A stretch of 64,000 nt of DNA from Tanypteryx hageni (GCA_028673005.1 CM054116.1:77698572-77762571), one strand, 5' to 3'. Shown: positions 37,096-50,222, counted from the stretch's first letter. Notes: a model not told the origin generated them from the sequence alone. Made by a program: numbers and translations.

Positions 37096-38620
37096 CTTCC
37101 CGATGATTTTGACTTGCATTTTGTTGTGTATTGGTAATACCGTTTATGAAATTAAATAACTTGGATCTGATTCCCGTTGGAATGATTAATACATAAAACG
37201 AATACTGAAAATTGGAGAACGATGTGGAAACTATTATCAAAGTTATGAATTGACAGCTTCAGCGAATAAAGCATTTGCAAGAATTGAAATATGTTAGGTT
37301 AGGTCGGGGCTATTCCGCCTAATTCAACTTCGATGGAGAATGCAGACATATAACTTTCATAGGAGACTTTTAGGCGAATCACAAATAATTTCTTTTGCAA
37401 AGTATTCACTTAAATTTTCGATATTTTAAATAAATAATATGCCTTTCCCACAACATGATCAATATGCTGTCTTTACCAAAAATTAGCTGAGATATTTATT
37501 CCTAAATATTTACAGTACTCACTTTTAGGAATATCGACACGCATCTCTCCCCAAATAACATGACTTTCTCGATACTCTCCTCGGATTATTTCTTGCATAT
37601 TCTTCCTTATACGTACTCCCATTTAAATCAAATAATGTATTTTTGTCTATGTAAACATTTCTCAATAATATTTTGAGGACAGAGTTAGCTTTTTAGCTAA
37701 CGATATGCCCGCATATTTAATGGGCAGAATAGCCAAAAAATTCTGATTTCATTTAAATTGGCTAGTTTGAAACGATGACTAAAGATTTTTCTCTAAATAT
37801 TTCTGTGTAAAATTAAAGCTTTAAATTTTCTACATTGTTTTTATTGGGTTATAAATAAATGACGTTTGATATGATACCCGTTTCATGTCAAGTTCAATGA
37901 TGACTCATTTCGACCTACATTCGATCATTTTCTTGAGGAAAAGTTTTCGTTCGAGCAACGAAAATGTCAATAAATACTTGTTCAGACGCTCTATTTACCT
38001 CGGAACAAAGTGCGTAGATGCAATTACGGTTGTGCAAATAGAGTTTAAGATGAATATTCTGTTTGAGTTGAGTCTGTTTTTTGAAAGTGTCACTGTAGAG
38101 AAAGCCCATTAACAAATAAATAAACTCTGAAGCAGCCTTTGTGGACTGAACCCTTACAAATAAATCTCGTTTTTGGTTCTTAAATTCAAAATAAAACTCC
38201 TATAAGCAAAAAATAGACGCCGAAATAATTCTATTTATTTGTAGCAAAACCTTGAATTTCCACAAAAAAACCTTGGCATCCCATTTCCAAATTTCTTTTT
38301 ATCTTGTTATTTATATGTGAGCGAAAAACTCAAGCATGTTTTCTTATTTTTCTACTGATAAATATCCCGATTTTCCGTCTGAAAATTTTTAGCTTTAGCA
38401 TAAATTTTAGTGATACTTAGATTTAAAATATATTGAAATAAAAAAATATTTTATTTTGTGTGATGCTTTTGTGATAAATTTTTCTTTTTATCATGGGTGT
38501 CTGTCCTACATTCACCTTCCATGTTTAAATTAATAAATATATTTCTGAAACTAATCATAATCGATCCGTGTTGATAGGAAATATTTGTTTAAAATATATC
38601 GACTGTTTAATAGAATATAA
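37096..38620. other. No gene recognised
   Basis: AT-rich. Short frames at 37885-38115 are open on both strands and do not resemble known proteins. Confidence 0.4.
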
Positions 38621-38621
38621 T

Positions 38622-38803
38622 TTTCGGCCTTCGCAGACGGGTGGTTAGAATATCTGTCAACGGATATTGAGGTCGCGGGTTCTAATCCCACCTAGGACAT
38701 GGATGTTTGTGTTTGTTGTTTGTTAAATTATAGATTTCACTGTAAACTGATCCTTTGTATGCTGTATGTGAAATATTAATGTGAAATATTAATGAATAAA
38801 TAA
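38622..38803 (+). mobile_element. tRNA-derived SINE
   Basis: Contains a tRNA-like head with an A-box-like GGTTAGAAT (about 38643) and a B box GGTTCTAATCC (38678-38688) within the phrase GGTCGCGGGTTCTAATCCCA. It is followed by CCTAGGACATGGATGTTTGTG, a body familiar from arthropod SINEs, and an AATGAATAAATAA tail at 38791-38803. It is not a functional tRNA gene: the acceptor and anticodon stems do not pair. RNA polymerase III promoter boxes are therefore present but in a SINE context. Confidence 0.7.
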
Positions 38804-41800
38804 TCGATACTAGCCCACGTATCATTTTCATTCAAAACACTGGCATTTATAAAGTGTGCCCGTCCTTCTTTGTTTGCAACTAGCTGAAGTATTACATGTA
38901 TGACTAAGTCTGTGAAGCCATCGATCAGAAAATTTATTCAGAGATAGTACAACATTTGCCACGAAAAACTCAGCGAGAGGGCAAAATTAAAACTTATGTT
39001 TTCGGAGATATAAATTCAAGGAAGAGCCAAACAAGCCATTATGTATTTTTCTAAACCGGTTGACAGGAATATTTTTTGATAAGCGCAACAAAAAAAGCAT
39101 TCTCCTCTCCCTGGATTTCATGTGATCTGTGATGTAGCAATTTTTTCAGAGATGAAAATTCGAGAATTTCCCAAGAGTGCTTCACATGCAAATCCCATAA
39201 ACGAAGGAAAAATTGCACCTGAACTCGAACCCTGATATTTGAGAGCAAAAACAATCTCTCTTTGTCCTTCAGCTTGAAAATAATAACAAAACTATCAAAA
39301 TTTGTTGCATTCATTGGCAGCCATGAGCACCAAAGAATATAAGGGAACTTAAGGACGTTAAACTAACCAACAAATTAAATGAATAGGGAGGAACGTTTCA
39401 AATAATGTTTTGTGGGAAGCCTGGCGGGAATTTTTCCCCTTCCATATTACTTCTAGGAGCCATAGGAGTGACTTCGTCAAGTTCGGTGGAGATTAGTCAA
39501 ATAGTATGGGAGGAGTTAGCGGAAAGACGGACATACGATTTTGCTTTTATATAGATGCGTAGATTAATTCAGCCTGAGAGAGAATTGTTGTTCTCACCAT
39601 ATGGATGAAATCAAATTTACAAACTAAGTTTCTCCAATAGCCATACAAAGCAGACCTCATCAGGTGGTGACTTTTAAACTCTACTATGAATCACCACGGA
39701 AGATGCTGTTTTGCAGCTTAAATGCGCATCTGGTTTCTACAGCCTTTACTGTTAGATATCGTAGAGACAAAGGAAGGATTAAGCCAGAGAATTTCAAGCA
39801 AGATTATGGATCTCAGTTCGTGACTTACATCAAGTAACTAATAAAGATAGTGCTTGTAGCTATAGGACGATTGCACCCACCAAATTTTGCCCCAAAATTT
39901 TGATAACTGCAATTTTTCGCCTTCGGAAGATATTCTCCGAACCTGGTGTCTAGTAATTCTTACGGTAGCCAAATGGCGACGAGCAACTCTCTGCATGAAT
40001 GCTCTTACGGTTCACTCAGCTGATTTATGGTTATAAGTGTTATCTTTCTTATTCATGTCACATTGACTCCGCCTGACGTGCAACGAAATGATTTTCCATT
40101 GCTTCTTTTATCCGCTTTACTAATGAAGGCCATTCCAGCAAATGCCTCAATTAAATCGAAAGAATACAAGATCAGCAAATATTCCCCTACGCCAATTAAT
40201 TTTTTTCTGCATCGTGTAGCGATTCTGCGTCTTGTTAATAATTAACGATATTTGTGTTTTTTCTGTCAGAATATTTCCGAATAATATCAGTTAAGTGTCA
40301 TAACATTCAAAATAATGTAATATTTTAGGTGAATTCGTACAATTTAATGTTTTTTATTCGTTGTAAGAGTCAGGATATTCGTAAACTTACACACGTGAAA
40401 TGCATATTCCGGAAGGTATGTCTTTTCTTGAGTCAGTGCTCTTTTTATTTCCATAAAAGAGGTTTGCACAAATAATAACAGCTTTATTGATATTCTAAAT
40501 AAGAGTCGAATTTTAGCCACAGGGAATCTAAACCTAAAAAAGACTAATTTTAGACGAATGAAAATTGCTTCTTGATTTAACCGGCAATTTAAAATGAATC
40601 TTAGCACCGAGTAGAAGAATTAAGCCTCACTGTTGGAAGTCGATTTCATTTCCTCTCGAGTGAAGGAAAGGAATATCTCAACTCGTTTCGCAAACGTTCC
40701 TCGGGAACATCTGTAATTCTTTCGTCTCCGTGGTTACAAGGCGGGTGGATCTCCCCAGTCAAGTCAAAAAGCAAAGAGGGGTGGTCCTTTTGTTGGGGGC
40801 CGAGACTTTATTAAGTTCCATAAATTGCCTCCAGACGGCTTTCGCATCGTTCACGTCCGAGACTATACTTTCTCCTTTCCATTTCCTCTCCTATGTCTCG
40901 CCCCTTTATACTCCCGTCTTTTGTGCGAGAGATCCCGGAAACGACTTCCTCGGGCCTCTAATAAGGGTTCTCCCGGAGAAATCCTTCCCGTTCTCCGGAA
41001 ACGTAGCGTTTTTCTTCCATTTGGAAGCCTTTAGAAGTGAGGAAGAAAAAGATTATGGAAACGGATCAGGGGATGAAAGAGTGGCTTCCATCGTCCACTT
41101 CCGCTATTTTTTACGAAGCTCGTTACTCGAATAACTATCCGAAGTTTCGTTCGAGCGAAATAAATTTCATCGATTCGATTATGGCTCGGGGAAGCGACTG
41201 CCGCGAGCAGTAACGAAGAAGGGAAGGAACCGACTCGGATATTTATGGCGCTAAGGTCTAAGGGAAACTGACTCGAGAGCATTGAAAAGGTCGTAGTTTT
41301 AATGGAAGAGCTATTAGATCTTCTCGCCCCGGTGCTGATAAGGCGATCGAATGACATCAAAGGAAACTTATTAAGTGTCGACTGCGTTTCAATTACTTCT
41401 CGGCGATTTTTTCCCTGCGTATTGTTAGCATTAGTTCGAGAAGAGTGATGCCATTGTAACATAATTAAAATTTATGAGAAATTAAACCAATTTCGCCGGA
41501 GTCGTAACGTCGGGCGGAGGGAAAGTAAAAGAAAAAAGACTTAATTATTTCTTGAGAAAATTTTCCGAATGTCCTTTACTTTTGAAAGTAACGCTTTTAC
41601 GGAAATTCTCTTTACGGCGTGAAATTATTTTCTCAGAGAAAATATGAGACCGCAGCTGGCCAAATTAAATATGATTAAACTCATTGCGAGGCTTTGATGG
41701 AACTATGAGATGGATACGTGGGCCAATGGGCGTCTTCGTAAATCACGTGACAGCATGGGAGGAAATGAACGATGGCTCGGTCAACTGACTCGCAAAAGTG

Positions 41801-42175
41801 GGAGATCGCCGTGCATAATTTTGGGCCGCTGCGTTAATCGAAGGCAAGAAGGAGATTCCATGAATATTCTAACGGGGAGGCAAACAACCGCGGTAATTAA
41901 ACCTTCCACCGTTGGGGTTTACCGGCGCCCCCTGAATGGTTATTCTAGCGAGCCGCCCTCTTTCCGAGAAGTTGGGAAACAAAGGAGTGACATCTCATTC
42001 GGATGACTTTGATGTGGCAAACTTTTCAAAAAAAATGGAGTGATTCCATGCTTGACCGATTTTCGCCAGCGCTGCGTTTAGGAAGCATTATTTTTTATAG
42101 TAACTGTTGATTATCTCAAAATATAGAAGTGTTTTAATTTTGTTTTATCAGCGGGTGACTGAACTTAGTCATATA
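38804..42175. other. No gene recognised; repeat scraps and a CpG-richer part
   Basis: At 39420-39565 a stretch with AAGTTCGGTGGAGATTAGTC and ending CTTTTATATAGATGCG resembles the 3' end of common insect DNA elements. Between about 40650 and 41460 CpG dinucleotides are frequent. A 134-codon open frame (40730-41134) and an opposing 143-codon frame (41031-41462) lie there, but neither resembles a known family or has clear splice sites in phase with the gene exons. Confidence 0.4.
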
Positions 42176-42183
42176 AAATAATC

Positions 42184-42448
42184 CGGTGTTTCTCAAGCTA
42201 GGAGCTGGGCCCACCAGGGGACCGCAAAATTTGTTTTTGATGCAAGGTGAAGTGCCAAAAAAATAAAATGTCCACGAATAACAAAATTTTATCAGAGAAT
42301 TTTAGGAAATACGATGTTATAAAAATTGTTAGTAGTTATATAAAATGAAGAAACTTGTATTAAAGTTTCTTGTTTTTGCTACTTCAATTCAAAGGGAGCC
42401 ACATGATATTCAAAGGGACTGCGACAATTGAAATTTGAAGAACCACTG
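42184..42448. mobile_element. hAT-like MITE, second copy of a related type
   Basis: The left end is CGGTGTTTCTCAAGC and the reverse complement of the right end is CAGTGGTTCTTCAA. The flanks aaataatc (42176-42183) and cagtaatc (42449-42456) agree at 6 of 8 positions, consistent with an old 8-bp duplication. The interior (GGGCCCACCAGGGGACCGCA) resembles hAT-type MITEs rich in GACC words. No coding sequence. Confidence 0.6.
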
Positions 42449-43233
42449 CAGTAATCTATACTTATGAAATGCAAATTACAAATAATTTTCTCTGTGGAAA
42501 GGCGTATTTGCCAAAGAATGCATAATGGTTTTTTTTTAAGTTCACAGTTGCGTTTTTACGCGAGATCCGCATTTCAGTTGCCATATACGCACGCACACAT
42601 ACAGATAAATACACAAGCATATTGGCTTTTATACCAATACTGAGTTAGGGTTTGAAATGCACTCAATGTTGAACTAAGTTATTGTACTTAATTTTATATT
42701 TAAAAAATATAATATCTCGATTAAATGCTTTTTCAGGTTAGCCCAGATATAAATATGGAAATTTTTGCCTTTACTTTTAATAAATTTGACATCCGATTAT
42801 TCAGTATACCAAAAATATCTATCTATCGTATTTATTAATTGCCTTTATTTCATGCAAGACAATGGTGTTATTTTTTCAATTCTAATTATTGGAAAATTTT
42901 CGTATTTACTTATTTTAAAATATGCTTTTAAATTTTCTGCTAAGATACTTCTATGTTTTAAACTCAACGAAGACATCTGTAATGATTTCAGTTACTTTTT
43001 CAATTATGTAATGCCATTTTTAATAAATCACAAATCTTTCCATTAAAATTCGTTCTAATTATAGTATTGCTGGATTTACTTATTATGAATTACATTTGAC
43101 CCGAGCTGAGTTGCTCGAAGCGGCAATGTTTCCTCTTTTATGCCGGGTTCAACAACCAAGTAAATTTTGGATCCGTCTCCAGAATAAGCGCGCTCTAATT
43201 ACCGCTACGGCGATGTCTCTGAACCCTTTTCAG

Positions 43234-43510
43234 GACGACGGAACGCCTCCACCCATGTCTGCTTCTTCGGGCACCTACCCCGGCGGCGGACTGCTAGGGG
43301 ACGGGGATGACGCCTCGGCGGCGGCAGCGGCGGGTGGTGGCGGCGTGGGTGGTGGGGGATGGCAATGGGGACGGTGGCGCGTGTCCGAAGATCAGCTGCC
43401 CCTTGCGGTGGGCGCGCTGGCTGGAGGCTCTCTCTTGATTCTCGCTCTCGTCGCAGCGGCACTCTGGCGCTGCTGTACCCTTTCGCCTCGACACGACAAA
43501 GCTGCCTACT
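43234..43510 (+). CDS. Candidate exon 2: transmembrane segment of a membrane protein
   Basis: Bounded by the acceptor TCTGAACCCTTTTCAG and the donor ACT/GTGAGT, 277 nt. The frame reads DDGTPPPMSASSGTYPGGG, an Ala/Gly-rich low-complexity run, then VSEDQLPLAVGALAGG followed by SLLILALVAAALW and RCCTLSPRHDKAAY. The hydrophobic stretch of about 22 residues followed by RCC...RH fits a single-pass helix with the cytoplasm on the C-terminal side. The sequence is GC-rich against AT-rich flanks. It leaves one base (T) at its 3' end. The matching acceptor is at 59590 (T plus CA gives Ser). The opposite strand is also open here because of the GC-rich repeats, but lacks such signals. I do not recognise the family. 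Without transcript data the exon remains a prediction. Confidence 0.55.
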
Positions 43511-43805
43511 GTGAGTTTTTCGAGAACCATGTTATGCTTGAATATACAGGCGGTCGTCCTCTCCTTTTGAATTTATCGCTCTTTTTGTTTAGTCTGGAGG
43601 ACCTGTCGTCAGAGAATAAAACTTGGGGTTTTCTCGAACGCCTAAAATTCAATTCGCTCACGTATGGTGTAGAGATATTTTCTGCCTTTGATTTGGTATC
43701 TAATCCATTCGATGCCTTGCTATAAAGTGTTTCCTTAAAATAAGGTAATGTTAAAAAAATCGTAAACGCAGAGAGTGATATGGAGCCAGGCGATCCCCTG
43801 GGCTA

Positions 43806-43867
43806 GGGCCTCGTGCATTTGGGGGCCTCGTGCATTTGGGGGCCTCGTGCATTTGGGGGCCTCGTGT
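43806..43867 (+). repeat. 17-bp minisatellite, about 3.6 copies
   Basis: The unit CCTCGTGCATTTGGGGG is repeated head to tail without change in the first three copies and breaks down in the fourth (CCTCGTGTCTAG). Confidence 0.85.
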
Positions 43868-44117
43868 CTAGAGCCGTGAGAGTGTTGACAGAATATGGAG
43901 ATCAGTGCGTGAGGGGAGAGAAATGTATAGATTGTGTAAAATGCCCAACACAAAGATGTGGTCATATATCGCAAATGATGAGGACGATCAACGCAAACGA
44001 TATTAGGCGAAGATCGGTCTCAACTGACGGATATCATTGAAAAAACAATTATTTCTGAGGGGTTCCCTCTAAAGGCTTTGAGCTATGTTCGACATCGTCC
44101 TCACAGACACTATATTG

Positions 44118-44118
<1 letters not shown>

Positions 44119-44176
<58 letters not shown>
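44119..44176. repeat. (AT)n microsatellite
   Basis: An uninterrupted alternating AT run of nearly 60 bp. Frames called through it encode Ile/Tyr repeats and are not genes. Confidence 0.95.
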
Positions 44177-44179
<3 letters not shown>

Positions 44180-46389
44180 GGTAAATTATTAAGTGTTCGA
44201 TTGTTTCTTTTCCTCCATAAAACTTGGCCACATTTTTTGAGAATTCGCGATTCGTGGGCCACGGAGATTTCTATCACCTGGGGCCTCGCACCTCCTAAAT
44301 CTGCGCCTGCGTGAATATCTACATTAAAATGATGGGCGTTAGCAACTTTTCAAACTCATTCATTTTCGGGATAAAATCTTATTTCTTGTCATATAAATTT
44401 AAATTATTTTTCGTAAGTATAATAATTTACTGCGCATTGTTTCTAAATATATTATAATCAACTGTATATCATCTTAGCTTATCCTCATCTCTGGTAGATT
44501 TACCCTGCAATTCGTTGGACTGTTCCGTAGAAGTGAGACTGAATAATGATAAACTATAGCTACGTTTTGCTTTAAAAAAAATGGGTTTGAGAGAGTTGAA
44601 GAAAAGGGTATTGAGGGGTGTTTTTCGACTGATCTTGCTTCTGCCCTGGGAAGAGATATTAAGTCTGTTACTTGATGACATCTGCCGGAATAGTAGTAGA
44701 ACATGATATCACGCAAATGTGTCTACGAAAAAGTATGAAAAACTGATGGAATATTAAGAAAAAGGGAGCAGCGGGATGGCGATAGATACTGTCGGACATC
44801 TGCTAGACAGGGCGACAAGGAAATGTTATTCTTTGACCTAACTTCAGAAACAAGATGAGTTTTATGAATAAAAACGTTCCGTGTCAAAATATTATTTGCC
44901 TTTTCATGCTGCAATTTCTGAGTTTAAACATGTCAAACTTTTTCTCAAACCCTTACGAAACCAGATCAGGTAGAGTTGCAGAAACCTGCAAATATTAAAA
45001 AATTATGAAGTGTTTCATAAAAAAATGGAGAAGATTATTGTATACTTTAGTGCCAGAGTTCATTCAGCTAATTCTAATTTTATTGCCCTTGTGTGCCACT
45101 ATGATAGATTACAAATATATTCAGAAACAATACACGAAAAATAATATATTCCTCATCACAGTGCACGTTATGAAAGATAAGCTTCAAATTAAAGCAATTT
45201 ATATACTTAGATGTAAAAAATATAACTGTGTGTGAATGTGATTTATAGCATTTTTTTATTCCTTCGTCTTATCTTTAAAGCGAAAGTTGGTCTCTTTAAA
45301 GAATAGCTTTCGCAGATTAATGGGATCGCTAAATCATACGTGTCCGTCGTGGATCCTATAAGCGATTTGGTTCTCCAATAACGAGGGTTTCGTTCCATCC
45401 GGAGCAAAACGATGTCGGAATTTGTTTTCGGTTAGGGCATTTTTCCTTCCTCCTGGCCTCTGCCGATATATCGATTACCAGAGGATCTGTTAGCTTCCAT
45501 CACGTCAGCAGGTTTTAGTCCCATGCAGAGCGAGCAAGAGAGAGGAGATAAAGTGAGACGACCCTCCAGACCCTCGCTTTATATATGCCATAAATAGCTG
45601 GGTCGACGGCGAACATACCGCTATATAAGAAATGAAATATTTTTAATTCCCAACCCGGATGCGAACAGAATCGTGGTCTCTGTCCCATCCGTTACGTAAC
45701 TTTAAGCAATAATGCAATAAAATTTTCGAAAATGTTTAACTGTCCGGAGGATTCTCTCTTCAATTGCAACACTATTGGGAAAACCAGATAGGCGTTTGGG
45801 CTACAAAGGAGCCGTCATCAGTGGTTTATTCACCGAGGACAGATTCTAGTAGGCCAATCTTTTTATGATCTATCGGCGTATCACCACGGGCTGCGCACCA
45901 GGTTTTCCCGATCTATTCATTGACAACGGAGAGGCAGTTTTTAGTTTGATTCCTGACACGATAGTATGAAAATTTTCATCGATCAATCGGTTGCTAGCGC
46001 TCATCTCTTCGACGGGAGATCCGAAACAAGCGACGGAAATAACTTTTTCGTCCGACGACCTCTTTTATTCTTCGACGCTTTCGAATTTTCCCATAGTTGG
46101 AATCAATTCAACGACGTGACGATTATGCCGTCCGAACGGCGATTTCCGACCTTTTTCCTTATCGACGCTTTAAATTCAGCCGTCAATGGGAGGCATTCCA
46201 ACATCCTCGCCGAAGAGATCTCGGAGCGATAATACCCTCTTTCGGACGCGTATACATATGATTTAGCTTTCCCGCGGAAAACGCCACGTCGGCTTGATTG
46301 CTAATAAAAGGTCTTCCTCCCATCTCTTATTCTTTCCTCTCGCCGATTTAAACCCATCTCACCGGCTGGTTTTTACAAAGGGCTGGGTA
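44177..46389. other. Intron-like DNA, no gene recognised
   Basis: AT-rich up to about 45280. From 45290 to 46260 CpG is more frequent and a 5'-CGAC/GTCG-rich texture appears, with an 88-codon open frame (45966-46232). Nothing in it resembles a known protein. If the exons at 43.2 and 59.6 kb are linked, this is inside the 16-kb intron. Confidence 0.4.
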
Positions 46390-46740
46390 GGGAAATGGCT
46401 GTTTTGTGGAGAATGGGACCGAGTAGGAGGAAGGAGGAGACAAGTGGAGTTAAGAAAGGGAAGAGGAAGAAGGATGAATAAGGAATGGGTAGAGAATGAA
46501 AAATCAAGAGGGAGAGAGAGAGAGTAGAGTGTTAGAGGAAGGGATCTGAATAAAAGAGGCGGTGCAGAGAAGAGGACAGAAAAAGGAGGGAAGGAGGCGG
46601 AAGAGGAGGAAATGGCGTGGAAGTAAGTGAGGGAGGGGAGGAAGAAAAGGAGAGTTGATAAAAGCCGATAAGACGGGAGGAGGAGGGAGAGGGTGGGACG
46701 CAAGGAGATGGAGGGGGATGAAAGGAGAGGGAGGGCGATT
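46390..46740. repeat. Purine-rich (G+A) tract
   Basis: About 350 bp with a strongly G/A-rich + strand (GGAGGAAGGAGGAGA-type words). The open frames on the minus strand (46359-46703) are Ser/Leu/Pro/Phe-rich by-products. Confidence 0.7.
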
Positions 46741-46977
46741 AAGGGTTAAGTGGGAGGGATTCTGAAGAGTACATACTTGGGAGAGCGGAAGGCTGAGGCG
46801 CTTTTACGTTTCCTCTCTGCGCAGACTCGCATAATCCCGATTCGAGCGAGATGGGAAACATAAGATTTGATTATGTGATCCTTCATACACACTCTCATAG
46901 GTGGATATTATTGACCGTTTCTATATTCATCCTTTGCGAAAGCTGCCACTGATGCTCCGGCGTGTTTCTATTGCCAT

Positions 46978-47716
46978 ATGCGTGCATATTCCATAGTGTT
47001 TTATACCTGCGATGCCATTAAAATGTACTCCAATGCTCTTCTGGGGGATTTCTATCAAATGAAATGTAAAATTGTCTCTAAATCCATGTCTCTTCTGGGA
47101 ATATTATATAGACTCCCAGAAATCAAAGATCCTTCTGTTATGATTTCATTTTATAACGGTTGTGTTTTACCAGTGGTAAGTTACTGCTCTCCTATTTGGT
47201 GTACTGCTGCCCCCACAAATCTAAAGCGTTTAGATTCAATAGAGAGGTTTTTCCTAGCCATAATCCGACACCACTCACAGATTCCTAACTATAATTTAAG
47301 CCTTCCTTCACTTTCTAGTAGACGACAGTTTTCCGAACTTACCTTCCTGCATTCAATTATTAACGGTTTCTACCGCTCACCTGAAATCTTAGCATACTTT
47401 GCCCTCCGTATTCCCTCGCGCACAACCCGTCTGAAGGGCTTGTTTCATATTCCCAATTTTCGTCTCTCTATTTCAATGCAATGCAATTTCTGCTGGATTC
47501 CAACAGCATACATTAACCTGCTGCATCATAACTCAGGTGTTGACATATTTTCAGGTAATTACTTCAAAAAACAGTTAGCAGAACTCTTATTTTCTTAATG
47601 TCAAGCTATATACCATATTGATGTTATGTTATTTTATTATTGTATTACATTTGTTTATTGTTTCCAATGTAATTGGGCCATTGTGCTGTTTTTGGGACAA
47701 ATAAATAAATAAATTT
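46978..47716 (+). mobile_element. Jockey/CR1-like LINE, 3' end
   Basis: A 206-codon frame (46978-47598) carries FYNGCVLPVVSYCSPIWC, then LKRLDSIERFFLAIIR and GNYFKKQLAELLFS at the end. The YCSPIW block followed by a LxxxxxxQ/ERxF helix is the standard thumb region after the reverse transcriptase in Jockey/CR1-type LINEs. A short 3' untranslated part ends in GGGACAAATAAATAAATAAA (47692-47711). The RT catalytic domain is absent, so the copy is 5'-truncated; the true left border is unclear (about 46980-47040). The frame is intact to the stop, suggesting a fairly young insertion. Confidence 0.75.
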
Positions 47717-48729
47717 CTCGTCCATAAAAACTCCTCCAATATTCATAAAATATGCAATGCTATTTTATATCGTTATCTAAATCCAAAATGTTGATTTAAT
47801 ATGAGCCGTCTATTTTTTTAAAATCAAGTATCTACGGGATAAGTTATAGCGGAGAAAGGCAAATGATACCCTTTTAATGAGAAGAGTTTTCCGTCACACA
47901 TGACTAAGTTTATAAAGTTCTTTTTCATTATCACTTTTAACACTGCAGTGAGATTATGTTTGCTCTTTTTCCATTAACATTTAATCAATCCGAAATTAAC
48001 TAAAATATTCAAACAAAATAGTCGTGTATAATATTAATGTCTATAAATCCAATACAATTCACAGAACAAATTTAATGGTGAAGCCATATTCTAGTAGACA
48101 AAAGATACCGCCATTTGAAAATTGTCTTTCGCAGTTGTTGTTGAAATTAATAGTTGAATGAAAGCAACAACTCAGTATTTAATTTGTTTGCGCCCAAAAA
48201 TTTAATCTTGTAATGGTTGAAAATTCAGGACACCGACTAAACTTTGGATAATGACTGCAATAGTTTAAATTTCTCATCACTTTCTGGTGAGTTAAATTCT
48301 TCTAAGAGTGCAGAGGATATAAAGCCTTTGATTAAAGACATTTCCTAAATCGATTGGTTCGCATTACCTTATCAAAGTCTAACGCACGCCCTCGTAATTC
48401 TGCAGAAGGATTTCAATGAATGTCCGATTCCTGATTACCATACCTTTTAAAGTCAAATTCCTATCCTAGTAAAAGGCTTTTTGCTAATTCTGGTCCACAT
48501 TTTCCTCCTTTCCTCTCCGATCCGGTTCCATCGAGTTACATCCGTGGAATATTAGAGCTAAAATATAAATCTTTTTCATCTGGATCCGACCCCATAACTA
48601 CGGCATCGCAATAAAAGAACGCGTTTCTTTAACCAATGCCTTTGGCGCGGCATCGATCGCATTTGTCCAAGTGTTCCTCGCTTTAATTTGCCAACCGAGG
48701 AACGAGATTGGCCGGCTGCGTTTGAAAAA
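47717..48729. other. No gene recognised
   Basis: AT-rich, without open frames of interest or repeat signatures that I could recognise. Confidence 0.4.
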
Positions 48730-49260
48730 GAGAGAGAGAAAAGGCACGCCCAGGAGAGAGTTTATTGGATGTAAACTCTTCTCTTCTTTGGCCCGGAAGA
48801 ATCGTGTACCGTCCACACAGCTGACCCGCCGCACGATCTCTCTATTGAAAAGGGCGGGTTCGAGAAGTTTGAGGGATTGTGAGGCAGAGGGCGAGGAAAA
48901 GGGGTGAAGAGGGGTTTGGAAGGCGGAGAGAAGTTGATGAGATGGGAGTTTGCCGTCTGAAGTGGTTTTCGAAGAGGCGAGAGAGAGAGAGAGAGGAAGG
49001 GACGGAGAGAGGAAGAGTTGGAGGGAGAGGGGAGGTTGGAGGAACAGATAGGGATAGTGGAAGGAAGGGAAAGAGGGAAGAAGTAAGTGAGTGGAATGAG
49101 GGGCGAGAAGGTACGACGGAATGAGACATGGATTGTTAGTGAGATGGAACAAGGTATGGAGATTAGGAATATGGAAAATGCGAAGGGACGCGAGGGGAGA
49201 TGGCGACAGAGAAAGAGGAAGGAAGTGGAGAGAGAACAAGAAAGCAAGAAACCAAGGATT
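48730..49260. repeat. Purine-rich (G+A) tract
   Basis: About 530 bp of GAGAGAGGAAGGGACGG-type sequence on the + strand. It creates long Ser/Leu/Pro-rich frames on the minus strand (224 and 196 codons) and Arg/Glu/Gly-rich frames on the plus strand. I judge all of them non-coding. Confidence 0.7.
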
Positions 49261-49619
49261 CGGAATGTGCATGTGTTTGCGCGCACGTATAATTTGTGCA
49301 AAAGTTGAATCGATTCAAATATGAAAAGCCTTAGAGTAATAGATATATGCACGTTAAATGAAACAAAACTCGCAGTCTTAAAAGCTTTTTCTATTTCCGC
49401 ATAAAATAAAAAAACGCGACCGGTCTCGACGAATGATCGCCATTATCAGGATTCTTAGATATATACTATTATCTTGAAGTTTAATCGATTGATTTAATAT
49501 TTCTCAATTACGTTGACGGCTCTATTACGAATGTTCGTCCGGGCGTTATGTAGCCGATAAAAAATACAGAAACGGCCGCGGAAAAATTAACTCTTGGGGT
49601 GAAAATTAGAAACGCTGAC

Positions 49620-49940
49620 ACAAGATGGGGTTTTTGGGTGAGAGCATAAAGAACAGGGGTGGAAGAAGAGGAAGTATGATACAAAAAATAAAAATGGCGA
49701 AAGCGTTTGGAGAGGGGAATTATGAGAAGTACGGGTGAAGGAGAACAGTGGAGAAGAGTGCGTGGGATAATGGAGAGACGGATGAGAGAAAGGGAACAAT
49801 GGAGGAAGCAGCTGGTGAAAAAGAAAAAATAGACGTGAATAAGAAAGGAAGAAGTAAGGGGAAAATGAGAGTGGGAAGTTATGTGAAGGGTAAAATGAAG
49901 GAAGAGAGGGAAGAGGAATAATTGAGAAATCAGAATGGCT
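49620..49940. repeat. Purine-rich (G+A) tract
   Basis: A second G/A-rich stretch, of GGAGAAGAGTGCG type, separated from the previous one by about 360 bp of ordinary DNA. Minus-strand frames of 189 and 159 codons across it are of low-complexity composition. Confidence 0.65.
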
Positions 49941-50058
49941 TGGTATGGGAGTGAGAGTGGCAAATTTACATATATAAATACATATACACAACACACATAT
50001 GTGTGTGTGTTTTGTTTTTTGTGTTTTTTTACGTGTGTTACTTTGACACCCCCAGCAG

Positions 50059-50222
50059 CTCGCCAACCTGAAGTCATCTTATTGGTGAGTGCTCACTGGG
50101 CTTCCTTATCCCAACAAATTTATATATAGAATATATATATATATATTTATGGATGGCAACAAGATGTTGGGATGAGGAAGCCCAGTAAGCACTCACCAAT
50201 CAGACGACTTCAGGTTGGCGAG
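50059..50222. repeat. Short foldback: 58-bp inverted arms, 48-bp AT-rich loop
   Basis: CTCGCCAACCTGAAGTC starts the left arm (50059-50116). The right arm (50165-50222) is its reverse complement with 4 differences in 58. The loop is mostly AT repeats. A transcript would fold into a long hairpin. It may be a small MITE; no clear target duplication flanks it. Confidence 0.8.

Noticed and set aside
38622..38700. tRNA gene
   Set aside because: A and B boxes are present but the arms do not pair, and the downstream body is that of a SINE.
40730..41462. Opposing frames of 134 and 143 codons
   Set aside because: Both strands open in a CpG-richer region, with no recognisable motif or splice context.
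44107..44314. Ile/Tyr-repeat proteins on both strands
   Set aside because: Direct reading of an AT microsatellite.
48598..49272. 224-codon open frame on the minus strand
   Set aside because: Composition artefact of a purine-rich + strand; a second register of 196 codons is open over the same bases.
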